From Mesorhizobium wenxiniae (GTDB lineage: Bacteria > Pseudomonadota > Alphaproteobacteria > Rhizobiales > Rhizobiaceae): DNA of 64,000 bases. The notes beneath the pieces are model-generated. The model was not told the origin of the DNA. It worked only from the letters and a program-made list of their open reading frames with translations, and did not search any database. The position numbers and the translations under genes were made by a program. How positions within the stretch are numbered: position 1 is the first letter of the stretch; each line of letters begins with the position of its first letter. The DNA is taken from assembly GCF_002284535.1 (NCBI RefSeq), contig NZ_NPKH01000024.1:124001-188000 (forward strand), read 5' to 3'. Below are positions 45,969 to 56,105 of the stretch, in pieces.

Positions 45969-47306
45969 TCAGGCGGCGCGGGCGGCAAGCGGCGCCGCGA
46001 TCAGGCGCGCGCCATCATGGCCGGCGATATCAGCCTCAACGATTTCGCCCGGCGCGCCCTCGGAGATCGTGGCAAGCGTAAAGCCTTCGGTGCGGCCGAG
46101 CCTGTCACGCTCGACCAGGATCGACTGGCGTGTTCCGGCGAGTGCAGCGAGGTGGCGGCGATAAGCGGCGTCACCGGCGGCGCGCAGCCGTGCCGCACGC
46201 TGCTTGACCAGTTCGCGGCGAAGCTGCGGCATGCGCGCGGCGGGGGTGCCTTCGCGCGGCGAGAACGGGAAGACGTGGAGATGCGTCAGCCCGCATTCCT
46301 CGACGATCTCCAGCGATTTTTCGAACATAGCGTCCGTCTCGGTCGGGAACCCGGCAATGATGTCGGCACCGAAGACGATGCCGGGACGCAATTTGCGCAA
46401 ATCCTCGCAAAAACGGATCGATTGATCCCGGTTGTGCCGGCGCTTCATCCGCTTCAGGATCATGTCGTCACCCGCCTGCAGCGACAGATGCAGATGCGGC
46501 ATCAGCCGGGGCTCGGTGGCGATGGCGTCGAGCAAGTCGTCGTCGGCCTCGATCGAATCAATCGACGAGAGGCGCAGGCGTTTCACGCCAGGCACCTGCT
46601 TCAGGATCGTCTTGACCAGTTTGCCGAGTTTCGGGCTGCCAGGCAGGTCGGCGCCGAAACTGGTCATGTCGACGCCGGTCAGCACGATCTCGGCATAACC
46701 ATTGCCGCTCAGCCGCTCGACCTGCTCGACCACGGCGCCCATCGGCACAGAGCGCGAATTGCCGCGGCCATAGGGGATGATGCAGAAGGTGCAGCGGTGG
46801 TCGCAGCCGTTCTGCACCTGGACGAAGGCCCGCGCCCGGCCCTCGATGGCGTCGACCATGTGGCCGGCCGTCTCGCGTACCGAAAAAATATCGTTGACGC
46901 GAGCCTTCTCGGTATCGTTGACGCCGAAATCCGGCAGCGCGCGATAGGAATGCGCCTTCAGCTTCTCTTCATTGCCAAGGACGAGATCGACCTCGTCCAT
47001 GGCAACGAAATTCTGCGGCTCGGTCTGCGCCGCGCAGCCGGTGACGATGATGCGGGCGGCCGGGTTCTCGCGCCGGGCCTTGCGGATCGACTGTTTTGCC
47101 TGGCGCACCGCCTCGCCGGTGACGGCGCAGGTGTTGAAGATGATTGCGCCGCCTTCCAGCGCGCCAAGGCCGGCGCTCTCCGCCTCCCGCCGCATCACCT
47201 CGGATTCGTAGGTGTTCAGCCGGCAGCCGAAGGTGACGACGTCTACACCTTTGGGAAGTGTGGCGTCCCTGGAAAGAGCGGGACCCTTCTTGGCAAGAGG
47301 AGCCAT
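45969..47306 (-). CDS. mtaB: tRNA (N6-L-threonylcarbamoyladenosine(37)-C2)-methylthiotransferase MtaB
   Basis: A radical-SAM methylthiotransferase of 445 residues that converts t6A37 to ms2t6A37 in tRNA. The N-terminal MTTase cysteines start with VVTFGCRLNTYESE (Cys28), followed by FNTCAVTGEA and VTGCAAQ. The radical-SAM motif is GCDHRCTFCIIPYGRG. A C-terminal TRAM domain follows. Its ATG overlaps the dapF stop (TGATG), so the two are translationally coupled. The frame is open to 47507 only through dapF. It lies 11 bases before ftsY. Confidence 0.95.
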   Translation of the reverse strand: MAPLAKKGPALSRDATLPKGVDVVTFGCRLNTYESEVMRREAESAGLGALEGGAIIFNTCAVTGEAVRQAKQSIRKARRENPAARIIVTGCAAQTEPQNFVAMDEVDLVLGNEEKLKAHSYRALPDFGVNDTEKARVNDIFSVRETAGHMVDAIEGRARAFVQVQNGCDHRCTFCIIPYGRGNSRSVPMGAVVEQVERLSGNGYAEIVLTGVDMTSFGADLPGSPKLGKLVKTILKQVPGVKRLRLSSIDSIEADDDLLDAIATEPRLMPHLHLSLQAGDDMILKRMKRRHNRDQSIRFCEDLRKLRPGIVFGADIIAGFPTETDAMFEKSLEIVEECGLTHLHVFPFSPREGTPAARMPQLRRELVKQRAARLRAAGDAAYRRHLAALAGTRQSILVERDRLGRTEGFTLATISEGAPGEIVEADIAGHDGARLIAAPLAARAA

Positions 47307-48190
47307 CAGGCGGCGCTTTCGGTGTCGCGGGCCCACACGCCGGTCGACGGGTCGAAGCTGCCGGAAAATTCCCATTCGGCGGCGCCGGTGAGAATGACGT
47401 GGTCGTCGCCGCGCCACTCGACGTGCAGCGAACCGCCGCCGGGTGTCACCAGAGAGACGCTGCGTCCGGTCCGCCTGGTGCGCGCGGCAGCGACGACGGC
47501 GGCACAAGCCGCCGTACCGCAGGCCCTGGTCAGGCCGGCGCCGCGCTCCCAGGTGCGGATGACCATCGTCTCGGGCGAGGTCACCCGCGCGATGGTGATG
47601 TTGGCGCGTTCGGGGAAGATCGGGTGGTTTTCGAGCAGCGGGCCGAAGCGGTCGAGTTCGTAGGACCAGACGTCGCGGTCGACCCAGAAGATAGCGTGCG
47701 GATTGCCCATCGACACGACCGAGGGCGAGTGCAGCACAGGCGCGTCGATCGGGCCGATCTGCAGCTCGATCATGCGGGTATCGCGAAATTCCTCGGCGAG
47801 CGGAATATCCTGCCAGCCAAAACGCGGCTTGCCCATGTCGACCGAGATCAGCCCGTCGGCATGTTCTTCGGCGTTGAGGATGCCGGCGACGGTCTCGAAG
47901 GCGAACGTCTTCTGGCCGGTCTCGGCGGCAAGTGCCTGCACCACGCAGCGCATGCCGTTGCCGCAGGCCTGCGCGCCGGTTCCGTCGGAATTCAGGATGT
48001 CGATGAAAAAGGCGGTGCCCGGCGTCCTGGCGTCGTGGATCGACATGATCTGATCGAATTTCGTCGCGGCATCGGCATTGAGCGCAAGCGCGGCAGCCGG
48101 CGTCACCCGATCGGCGCGACCGCGCATGTCGGCGACGATGATCTCGTTGCCAATGCCGTTCATCTTGGCGAAGGGGGCAGTGCTTGCCAT
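47306..48190 (-). CDS. dapF: diaminopimelate epimerase
   Basis: It interconverts LL- and meso-diaminopimelate for lysine and peptidoglycan. The 294 residues have the two catalytic cysteines in ACGNGMRC (Cys76) and ACGTAACA near residue 226, plus the N-terminal FAKMNGIGNEIIVADMRG. It is the first gene of dapF-mtaB-ftsY. A RIME-like repeat lies just upstream. Confidence 0.97.
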   Translation of the reverse strand: MASTAPFAKMNGIGNEIIVADMRGRADRVTPAAALALNADAATKFDQIMSIHDARTPGTAFFIDILNSDGTGAQACGNGMRCVVQALAAETGQKTFAFETVAGILNAEEHADGLISVDMGKPRFGWQDIPLAEEFRDTRMIELQIGPIDAPVLHSPSVVSMGNPHAIFWVDRDVWSYELDRFGPLLENHPIFPERANITIARVTSPETMVIRTWERGAGLTRACGTAACAAVVAAARTRRTGRSVSLVTPGGGSLHVEWRGDDHVILTGAAEWEFSGSFDPSTGVWARDTESAA

Positions 48191-48262
48191 GGATCGAAAG
48201 GTCTCATGCCGGTTTGGCGCCTATATGGCGGATACCGGCCGAAATTACCAGTGTGCGCACGC

Positions 48263-48362
48263 GTCAGAGCGACGTGCGTCCATTTGGACGCCCAAAGTAA
48301 GCTCTGACACGTTGAACCCGCGCAACGTGCTTTCCGAAAATCATTCCGAATTCGGGCCGATG
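48263..48362. repeat. two-hairpin intergenic repeat (RIME-like), copy 3
   Basis: GTCAGAGC…GCTCTGAC encloses a GTCCATTTGGACGC hairpin, followed by CGCGCAACGTGCTTTCCGAA and a CATTCCGAATTCGG half. It sits between dapF and the DUF1328 gene. Confidence 0.75.
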
Positions 48363-48364
48363 CG

Positions 48365-48526
48365 CTACGTCACTGCGAAAACGCCGAGCACGATCAGCAG
48401 GAAGATGATCAGCACGATGCCGATGAGGATACGGGCGCCGGTGGCGGCCGCTCCGGCCAATGCCGGCATGCCGAGCAGGCTGGCCGCGGCCGCGATAATC
48501 AGAAGAATGATGATCCATTTGATCAT
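48365..48526 (-). CDS. DUF1328 (YtjA-like) small membrane protein
   Basis: A 53-residue protein with two helices: MIKWIIILLIIAAAASLLG and IGIVLIIFLLIVLGVFAVT, joined by a short Gly/Ala loop (MPALAGAAATGAR). This matches the UPF0391/DUF1328 family, unknown in function and often stress-induced. An AGGGG site precedes the ATG at 48526. It was found by reading the minus strand, since it is too short for most ORF length limits. Confidence 0.85.
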   Translation of the reverse strand: MIKWIIILLIIAAAASLLGMPALAGAAATGARILIGIVLIIFLLIVLGVFAVT

Positions 48527-48626
48527 GGGGAGACCCCTTGCAGCCGACGGTTGTAGATGCTGACCAACGCGTTTGCGTCGCCCAGGTTCCGCAGGGGGTC
48601 CGATGGCCGCGAAGCCGGCCGCCTGC

Positions 48627-49697
48627 CTAGAGCGCCGGCACGTCCCAGACTTCGCCGGGACGCAAGGCGCGAAAGCGTTCTTGCGGGATACCTTGATCGT
48701 CGAGGGCTTCGCTAAGCTTTCTGGCCGGCTCGTCGATCGGCTCGTTGGTCAGCCGGAACGTGCCCCAATGGCAGCCGGCAGCATGGGCGGCGTTGCACAA
48801 AAGCATGCCTTGCACCGCCTCCTCCGGGTTTTGGTGGTGTGGCGCCATGAACCAACGCGGCTCGTAGGCGCCGATCGGCAGGATGGCCAGGCGGAAGCCG
48901 CCGTGCGTTTCGGCCATCAGCCGGTAGTTGATGCCGTCGTGGAAGCCGGTGTCGCCGGCGAAATAGACCTTTCCGCCCAGCGTCTCGACCACAAATCCCG
49001 CCCACAGCGCCATGCGCCGGTCGCGGGTGCCGCGCGCCGACCAGTGGTGCACCGGCTCGACATAGACGGCGACGTCCTTGCCGATCTCGACCCTCTCGCC
49101 CCAGTCATGCACGGAAAGCCGCATGCCGGGAACGCCATCGTCGATGATGGCGTCATTGCCGAGCGGCGTCAGCACCAGCGGGTCGTGCTTTGTCTTCAGC
49201 CGCTTCAGCGTGGCGAGGTCGAGATGGTCGTAGTGGTTGTGGCTGACCAAAACGAGGTCGATCGGCGGCAGGTTGGAAAAGGCGATGCCCGGCAGATTGA
49301 CCCGTTTCGGCCCGGCAAAGGACAGCGGCGAGACGCGTTGCGACCAGACCGGGTCGGTGAGGATGTTCAGGCCGGCTGTCTGGATGAGCAGCGTGGAATG
49401 GCCGACCATGGTCAGCCTCAGCCCGGAGCCGTCGATCCGGTTGGCCGGTGTCGCTTGATGAAACGGACTCGGATTCGCCGCCGGCCATTTCGAGCGCTCG
49501 CCGCCCAGCTGCCACTTCAAAAGATCGGAAAAGCGGGCAGGCGGCTTGCCGTTGGGATTGAAGAACAAGGTGCCGTCGAAATGATCGCTGGGCGGGCCGC
49601 TATAGTAGCGATTGGCGGCTCTTTTTCTCGCAGCCAAGGTTTCGCCTCCGGCAGGGTTCCGTTTCACCAGAGATAGGACCGAAGCGGGCTGGCGCAA
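48627..49697 (-). CDS. MBL-fold metallo-hydrolase, NAPE-PLD/UlaG-like
   Basis: A 356-residue metallo-beta-lactamase-fold protein. Metal motif HNHYDHLD and further ligands in VEPVHHWSARG, FAGDTGFHDG and WFMAPHHQNPEE are visible. The RYYSGPPSDHFDGTLFFNPNG start and the PANRIDGSGLRLTMVGHSTLLIQ segment resemble N-acyl-phosphatidylethanolamine phospholipase D-like members. The substrate is unknown. The product has no signal peptide. It is transcribed alone. Confidence 0.9.
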   Translation of the reverse strand: MRQPASVLSLVKRNPAGGETLAARKRAANRYYSGPPSDHFDGTLFFNPNGKPPARFSDLLKWQLGGERSKWPAANPSPFHQATPANRIDGSGLRLTMVGHSTLLIQTAGLNILTDPVWSQRVSPLSFAGPKRVNLPGIAFSNLPPIDLVLVSHNHYDHLDLATLKRLKTKHDPLVLTPLGNDAIIDDGVPGMRLSVHDWGERVEIGKDVAVYVEPVHHWSARGTRDRRMALWAGFVVETLGGKVYFAGDTGFHDGINYRLMAETHGGFRLAILPIGAYEPRWFMAPHHQNPEEAVQGMLLCNAAHAAGCHWGTFRLTNEPIDEPARKLSEALDDQGIPQERFRALRPGEVWDVPAL

Positions 49698-49927
49698 TCA
49701 TTTGGCGGCCGGACGCCAGGTCACGCCTGTACAGGCAACCGCTGCGCAGCCTCGAGTCAGGCCCGAAGAGAAGGCTTTGACGACTGCATTTTGTGGTAAA
49801 GTTGCAACAGATGCTGCCGCAAATGGTATTTTAACCATATCGGGTTGAAATTTCGCCACCTTCTCCATCTTGGTGAAGGGGATATTGTGCGGACGGCAGC
49901 CCCAGCCGGATCCGACGGAGGTTTGAA

Positions 49928-50467
49928 ATGAATTTTTCTAAAACCGGTCTGCTGGCCGTATCGCTTGCCGCGCTCGTTGCGAGCGGCTGTTCAACGTCAC
50001 GGTTCTCGTCGATGGACCAGCAGCCGTCGCCGCTTGAGGCCGCGCCCTCCGGCACGGTGACCGCAAATCAGCTGCCGCCGCCGGCGGCGCCCGGCACTGC
50101 CGACCCGTCGAAATTTCCGACGGCGCCGCAAGGCCCTCAGGTTGCCTCGCTGCCGCCGGACGGGACGGCTCCGGCCGGAGCGCCGGATCTTACCGCCTCC
50201 AGCGTCGCCGGCGTGTGGAAGGCCAGCGTGTCCGGCCAGAGCTGCCAGGTGGCGACGCCGCAGACCAAGTTCGGCGCCGGCTACCGGGCCGGGCCGCTGC
50301 ATTGTCCGGCGCCGATCAACGGCATTAAGTCCTGGAACGTCGCCGGCAAGCAGTTGACGCTTTACGACGAGAACGGCGGCACGCTGGCACGGCTCTATTC
50401 CTCGGGCGGAGAGAAATTCGACGGCCAGACTTCCAACGGCCTGCCGATCTCGCTTACAAGAGGCTGA
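49928..50467 (+). CDS. Omp19-like lipoprotein, AprI/Inh protease-inhibitor domain
   Basis: A 179-residue outer-membrane lipoprotein with a lipobox at ASGC (Cys21). A Pro/Ala-rich linker (about 30-90) precedes an Inh-type beta-barrel: SVAGVWKASVSGQSCQVATPQTKFGAGYRAGPLHCP, ending TSNGLPISLTRG. The arrangement and several motifs (QSCxxATPQTK, GYRAGPL) match Brucella Omp19, which inhibits host proteases; for this organism a protease-inhibiting role is inferred. A TTGACG box lies about 150 bases upstream. Two tandem palindromic repeats follow the gene. Confidence 0.92.
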   Translation: MNFSKTGLLAVSLAALVASGCSTSRFSSMDQQPSPLEAAPSGTVTANQLPPPAAPGTADPSKFPTAPQGPQVASLPPDGTAPAGAPDLTASSVAGVWKASVSGQSCQVATPQTKFGAGYRAGPLHCPAPINGIKSWNVAGKQLTLYDENGGTLARLYSSGGEKFDGQTSNGLPISLTRG

Positions 50468-50478
50468 CCCGCCGCTTA

Positions 50479-50593
50479 TTTTGTTTTACGCAATTCCGAA
50501 CGGAAAACCGCTACACACTTTTCCTGGAATTGCTGTCTTTTGTTTTTACGCAATTCCGGACGGAAAACCGAGACACACTTTCCTGGAATTGCT
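50479..50593. repeat. two tandem copies of a GCAATTCC palindromic repeat
   Basis: Each copy is about 57 bases: TTTTACGCAATTCCG(A/G)ACGG, AAAACCG, ACACACTTT, CCTGGAATTGCT. GCAATTCC and GGAATTGC pair within each. Copies meet at about 50535. They lie between the Omp19-like gene and zapE and may act as an mRNA-end hairpin. Confidence 0.85.
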
Positions 50594-50610
50594 CTAGAAC
50601 GACGTGACCG

Positions 50611-51813
50611 ATGCATCTGCGTGACGGCCTTCAGACCCATGCGACCGTCCGGCAGCGCTACGACCATCTGGTCGATACCGGCCTGATCGACCGCGATCCG
50701 GCGCAGGAGCGGATCGTCGCGGCACTCGACCGGTTGATCGATGAGATCTCGGCAAAGCGGCTGGCGCACAAATCGAGCGCGCTGGGCTGGCTGTTCGCCC
50801 GCAAGCGTGAAACGCGCGAGGCCGTCAAGGGCCTCTACATCCATGGCGGCGTCGGCCGCGGCAAGACCATGCTGATGGACATGTTCTTCGAGCTGGTGCC
50901 GGTCAGGCGCAAGCGTCGTGTCCATTTCAACGACTTCATGGCCGATGTGCAGGATCGCATCCAGAAGCACCGGCAGGCGCGTAAAGAGGGCGCCGTCAGG
51001 GAAGACGACCCGATCGCGCCGGTGGCCCGCGCGCTGGCCGAGGAGGCCTGGGTGCTGTGCTTCGATGAGTTTTCCGTCACCGACATCGCCGATGCGATGA
51101 TCCTGTCCCGGCTGTTCTCGGCGCTGTTTGCCAACGGCGTCGTGCTGGTCGCCACGTCCAATGTCGCGCCGCAGGATCTCTACCACGACGGCTTGAATCG
51201 CCAGCTTTTCCTGCCCTTCATCGGCATCCTGGAGCGGCATGCGCAGGTGCTGGCGCTGGATGCCGACAAGGACTATCGGCTGGACAAGCTCAGCCGCCTG
51301 CCGGTGTATGTCACCCCTGCCGATGCCGCCGCCGATGCTGTCCTCGACGAGGCCTGGGAAGTGATGACGCGTGGCCGGCGGACTGCCGAGGCGGCATTGA
51401 CGGTAAAGGGCCGGCAGGTCGTGGTGCCGCGAGCCGCCGGCGAAGCGGCGCGGTTTTCCTTTGCCGATCTCTGTGAAAAACCGCTCGGTGCCCGCGATTT
51501 CCTGGCGATTGCCAGCCGCTTCTCGACCATCTTCATCGATCATGTGCCGGCGCTCGGCGAAGGCATGCGCAACGAGGCCAAGCGCTTCATCCTGCTGATC
51601 GATACGCTCTACGATCATCATGTGCGGCTGGTGGTGAGCGCCGCTGCACCGCCACCGCAGCTGTACACGGCCAGGCGCGGCAACGAGGTCTTCGAGTTCG
51701 AGCGCACCGCGTCACGCCTGATCGAGATGCAGAGCCATGAATGGCTGGAAGACTGGGCGGGGAGGCAGAGGGGGAAGGTGGTGCCTGTGGAGGCGAGGCA
51801 GGCGCAGGCCTAA
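50611..51813 (+). CDS. zapE: cell division protein ZapE (AFG1-like ATPase)
   Basis: A 400-residue P-loop ATPase of the AFG1/ZapE family, associated with the divisome under low oxygen or stress in E. coli. Walker A is GGVGRGKT (79-86). The Walker B region LCFDEFSVTDIADAMILSRLF, and the motif GVVLVATSNVAPQDLYHDGLNRQLFLPF are diagnostic. It lies upstream of the mdh-suc cluster, as is usual in rhizobia, separated by a broken acetyltransferase gene on the other strand. Confidence 0.94.
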   Translation: MHLRDGLQTHATVRQRYDHLVDTGLIDRDPAQERIVAALDRLIDEISAKRLAHKSSALGWLFARKRETREAVKGLYIHGGVGRGKTMLMDMFFELVPVRRKRRVHFNDFMADVQDRIQKHRQARKEGAVREDDPIAPVARALAEEAWVLCFDEFSVTDIADAMILSRLFSALFANGVVLVATSNVAPQDLYHDGLNRQLFLPFIGILERHAQVLALDADKDYRLDKLSRLPVYVTPADAAADAVLDEAWEVMTRGRRTAEAALTVKGRQVVVPRAAGEAARFSFADLCEKPLGARDFLAIASRFSTIFIDHVPALGEGMRNEAKRFILLIDTLYDHHVRLVVSAAAPPPQLYTARRGNEVFEFERTASRLIEMQSHEWLEDWAGRQRGKVVPVEARQAQA

Positions 51814-51913
51814 ACCTTGTTTCGTAGCGTCCCGTCACACCCCTCTCTGTCCTGCCGGAACAGAGGGGGTGCTGTCCCGCCATCGCCAAAAGGTTCGGTC
51901 CCGCTGTGATGCC

Positions 51914-52341
51914 CTACAAGTCAAACACATACATCACGAACTCCTCCGCCGCCCCATGTGGCTCCTTCCGCGGCTCATACACCGCGCGGGCCGCAATATT
52001 GTCCGGCTCAGTGGCGACCCCGGCCTCCTCGCAGCCAAGCTCGCGGCCGAGCTCAACATGGGGTCGAGCATCTTCGTCGCGATGCCCTGGCGCAGGAAGG
52101 CCGGCGATACGCCGACTTCGTCGATGTAGAGTTCGCTCCCCTTGTCCGGGTGGCGGTGGATGACGGCGGCGCATTGACCGACGACTATGCCTTCGGCCAC
52201 GGCGACGACCATAAAATGGTCGGGTTCGCGGACATACGCTGCCAGCCGATCCGGCCTGACCGGTTCATCGAACACATCCTCGGCCACCCGCATCACAAGG
52301 GCGTCATCGCCTTGGTTGAGCCTTACGATTTCCACATGCAT
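51914..52341 (-). pseudogene. GNAT acetyltransferase of AAC(3)-I type, frameshifted
   Basis: The first frame (MHVEIVRLNQGDDALVMRVA, SELYIDEVGVSPAFLRQGIA, KMLDPM) matches AAC(3)-I-like GNAT enzymes, then diverges into nonsense. The expected continuation, ELGRELGCEEAGVATEPDNI, followed by AARAVYEPRKEPHGAAEEF and VMYVFDL, is in another frame ending at 51914. A single missing base in ATG-TT-GAGCTC at 52055-52056 would restore ATG-TTx-GAG. It is therefore one gene broken by one deletion, or a base-calling error. Aminoglycoside resistance should not be inferred. Confidence 0.8.
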
Positions 52342-52379
52342 TGTGTAAAATCTCCCAAGTCGGCTTATAAACTTTAACG

Positions 52380-52412
52380 TTTACGTAAATCCCAATCGAT
52401 CTAACCGATTGA
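52380..52412. promoter_or_regulatory. AT-rich region with palindromes upstream of mdh
   Basis: TTTACGTAAA is a perfect 10-base palindrome at 52380-52389, and AATCGATCTAACCGATT lies just after it. This AT-rich block in a GC-rich genome sits 170 bases before mdh and is the likely place of the mdh-suc promoter and operator. No -10/-35 pair is certain. Confidence 0.3.
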
Positions 52413-52580
52413 AATAACTCACTCCGAAATAATCGTTTGAATATTTTGTGCGCCGGGGCTATTGGGTGCGGCGAAATCTTTGCGGCTTCCCCGCAGCATT
52501 CCGGCCTCCTTCCTCGACGCCGTCATCAAATTCGTGAAGAATTTGGGCGCCGTCACAGTCTAAAGGGAAAACCTCCTGAC

Positions 52581-53549
52581 ATGGCACGCAACAAGATAGC
52601 GCTTATCGGCTCGGGCATGATCGGCGGCACGCTCGCCCACATGATCGGCCTCAAGGATCTCGGCGACGTTGTGCTGTTCGATATCGCCGAGGGCATCCCG
52701 CAAGGCAAGGGGCTGGATATCGCGCAGTCGTCGCCGGTCGATGGGTTCGATTCCAGGCTGACCGGCGTCAACGATTACGCCGGCATCGAGGGAGCCGACG
52801 TCTGCATCGTCACCGCCGGCGTGCCGCGTAAGCCCGGCATGAGCCGCGACGACCTTCTCGGCATCAACCTGAAGGTCATGGAGCAGGTTGGCGCGGGTCT
52901 CAAGAAATACGCGCCGAAAGCCTTTGTCATCTGCATTACCAACCCGCTCGACGCCATGGTCTGGGCGCTGCAGAAGTTTTCCGGACTGCCGAAGAGCCAT
53001 GTCGTCGGCATGGCCGGCGTGCTGGACAGTTCGCGCTTCCGCTATTTCCTGGCCGAGGAATTCAAGGTCTCGGTCGAGGATGTCACCGCCTTCGTGCTCG
53101 GCGGCCATGGCGATTCCATGGTGCCGATGATCCGCTATTCGACGGTCGCCGGCATCCCGCTGCCCGACCTCGTCAAGATGGGCTGGACCTCGAAGGAAAA
53201 GCTCGACCAGATCGTGCAGCGCACCCGCGACGGCGGCGCCGAGATCGTCGGCCTGCTCAAGACCGGTTCGGCCTTCTATGCGCCGGCCGCCTCGGCGATC
53301 TCGATGGCCGAGGCCTATCTCAAGGACAAGAAGCGCGTGCTGCCCTGTGCTGCGCATCTCTCCGGCCAGTATGGTGTCAAGAACACCTATGTCGGCGTGC
53401 CGGTGGTGATCGGTGCCGGCGGCGTAGAGCGCATCATCGAGATCGAGCTCAGCAAGCCCGAGCAGAAGATGTTCGACAGTTCGGTGGCGGCGGTGCAGGG
53501 CCTGTGCGAGGCCTGCGTCAAGATCGCTCCGCATCTCGCCGCCAAGTGA
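52581..53549 (+). CDS. mdh: malate dehydrogenase
   Basis: A 322-residue NAD-dependent malate dehydrogenase of the LDH-like class. It has IGSGMIGG (GxGxxG at 10-15), the substrate-binding region GVPRKPGMSRDDLL, and the catalytic His in GGHGDSMVP. It interconverts malate and oxaloacetate. The start was set at ATG 52581; the frame opens at 52437 across noncoding sequence. It leads the operon with sucC 31 bases downstream. A 15-base tandem duplication includes the stop codon. Confidence 0.98.
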   Translation: MARNKIALIGSGMIGGTLAHMIGLKDLGDVVLFDIAEGIPQGKGLDIAQSSPVDGFDSRLTGVNDYAGIEGADVCIVTAGVPRKPGMSRDDLLGINLKVMEQVGAGLKKYAPKAFVICITNPLDAMVWALQKFSGLPKSHVVGMAGVLDSSRFRYFLAEEFKVSVEDVTAFVLGGHGDSMVPMIRYSTVAGIPLPDLVKMGWTSKEKLDQIVQRTRDGGAEIVGLLKTGSAFYAPAASAISMAEAYLKDKKRVLPCAAHLSGQYGVKNTYVGVPVVIGAGGVERIIEIELSKPEQKMFDSSVAAVQGLCEACVKIAPHLAAK

Positions 53550-53580
53550 CCCGCCGCCAAGTGACCTGGAGACAACGCGC

Positions 53581-54774
<1,194 letters not shown>

Positions 54775-54778
54775 TCTG

Positions 54779-55153
54779 GTGCCTCCGCACAAGATAAATC
54801 TCGTCGAGGCGGCGGATCAGAAGATCAAAAAGGTCTTCAATCCGCATATCGCCGGCGACGTCAATGACGCCCAGGTCAAGATCGCCAAGTTTGGCGATGT
54901 CTTCGACTGGCATGCGCATGACAATGAGGACGAAGCGTTTCTGGTGCTGCGCGGCCGCATCGCTATCGATTTCCGCGACGGCACGGTGGAGCTTGGCAGC
55001 GGCGAGTTCATCGTCGTGCCGCGGGCGGTTGAGCATCGGCCGCGCTCGCTGAGCGAGGAGCCGGTGGTGCTGATGTTCGAGCCGGCGACGACGCTCAACA
55101 CCGGCAATGCCAAGAGCGACCTCACCGTCGCCGATCTCAAAGCTCTGACCTGA
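54779..55153 (+). CDS. cupin-domain protein between sucC and sucD
   Basis: A 124-residue single-domain cupin. The metal-site pattern is DWHAHDNEDEAFLVLRGRI (motif 1) and GEFIVVPRAVEHRP (motif 2), with His and Glu ligands. It starts at GTG 54779, 4 bases after sucC, and ends 49 bases before sucD. The place inside the succinyl-CoA synthetase genes suggests an unknown role tied to this operon, or merely a recruited insertion. Activity is not known. Confidence 0.85.
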   Translation: MPPHKINLVEAADQKIKKVFNPHIAGDVNDAQVKIAKFGDVFDWHAHDNEDEAFLVLRGRIAIDFRDGTVELGSGEFIVVPRAVEHRPRSLSEEPVVLMFEPATTLNTGNAKSDLTVADLKALT

Positions 55154-55202
55154 CGATGACCGCGCAGCCTTCCTCCATCAACGGTTTGTAAAAAGGACCA
55201 CC

Positions 55203-56105
55203 ATGTCCATTCTCGTCGACAAGAACACCAAGGTCCTCGTGCAGGGCCTGACCGGCAAGACCGGCACGTTCCATACGGAGCAGGCGCTGGCCTATCACGG
55301 GACAAAAATGGTCGGCGGCATCCACCCCAAGAAGGGTGGCGAGACGTGGACCGGCGCCAAGGGCGAGAGCCTGCCGATCTTTTCCACGGTTGCCGAAGGC
55401 AAGGCAACGACCGGCGCCAATGCTTCCGTTGTCTATGTGCCGCCGGCGGGCGCCGCAGAGGCGATCCTGGAAGCGATCGAAGCCGAGATCCCGCTGATCG
55501 TCTGCATCACCGAGGGCATCCCGGTGATCGACATGATCAAGGTCAAGGCAAGGCTCGACCGCTCGACATCGCGGCTCATCGGTCCCAACTGCCCCGGCGT
55601 CCTGACCCCCAACGAATGCAAGATCGGCATCATGCCCGGCAACATCTTCCGCAAGGGCTCGGTCGGCGTTGTTTCCCGCTCGGGAACGCTTACCTATGAG
55701 GCAGTGTTCCAGACCACCAATGTCGGCCTCGGCCAGACCACCGCCGTCGGCATCGGTGGCGATCCCGTCAAAGGCACGGAGTTCATCGACGTGCTGGAGA
55801 TGTTTCTCGCCGACGACGAGACCCAGTCGATCATCATGATCGGCGAGATCGGCGGCTCGGCCGAGGAAGACGCCGCGCAGTTCCTCAAGGACGAAGCCAA
55901 GCGTGGCCGCAAGAAGCCGATGGCCGGTTTCATCGCCGGGCGCACGGCGCCGGCCGGCCGCACCATGGGTCATGCCGGCGCGGTGATTTCAGGCGGCAAG
56001 GGCGGCGCCGAGGACAAGATCGCGGCGATGGAATCGGCCGGGATCAAGGTATCGCCGTCGCCGGCCCGGCTCGGCACGACGTTGGTCGAGGCGATCAAAG
56101 GTTAA
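55203..56105 (+). CDS. sucD: succinyl-CoA synthetase alpha subunit
   Basis: A 300-residue CoA-binding subunit. The N-terminal SILVDKNTKVLVQGLTGKTG, VPPAGAAEAILEAIEAEI and the active His in TMGHAGAVISGGKGG (near residue 258) are present. It pairs with SucC. A strong GGACC-type site precedes the ATG. A G-rich repeat block of about 115 bases separates it from sucA, which may uncouple the two parts of the cluster. Confidence 0.98.
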   Translation: MSILVDKNTKVLVQGLTGKTGTFHTEQALAYHGTKMVGGIHPKKGGETWTGAKGESLPIFSTVAEGKATTGANASVVYVPPAGAAEAILEAIEAEIPLIVCITEGIPVIDMIKVKARLDRSTSRLIGPNCPGVLTPNECKIGIMPGNIFRKGSVGVVSRSGTLTYEAVFQTTNVGLGQTTAVGIGGDPVKGTEFIDVLEMFLADDETQSIIMIGEIGGSAEEDAAQFLKDEAKRGRKKPMAGFIAGRTAPAGRTMGHAGAVISGGKGGAEDKIAAMESAGIKVSPSPARLGTTLVEAIKG

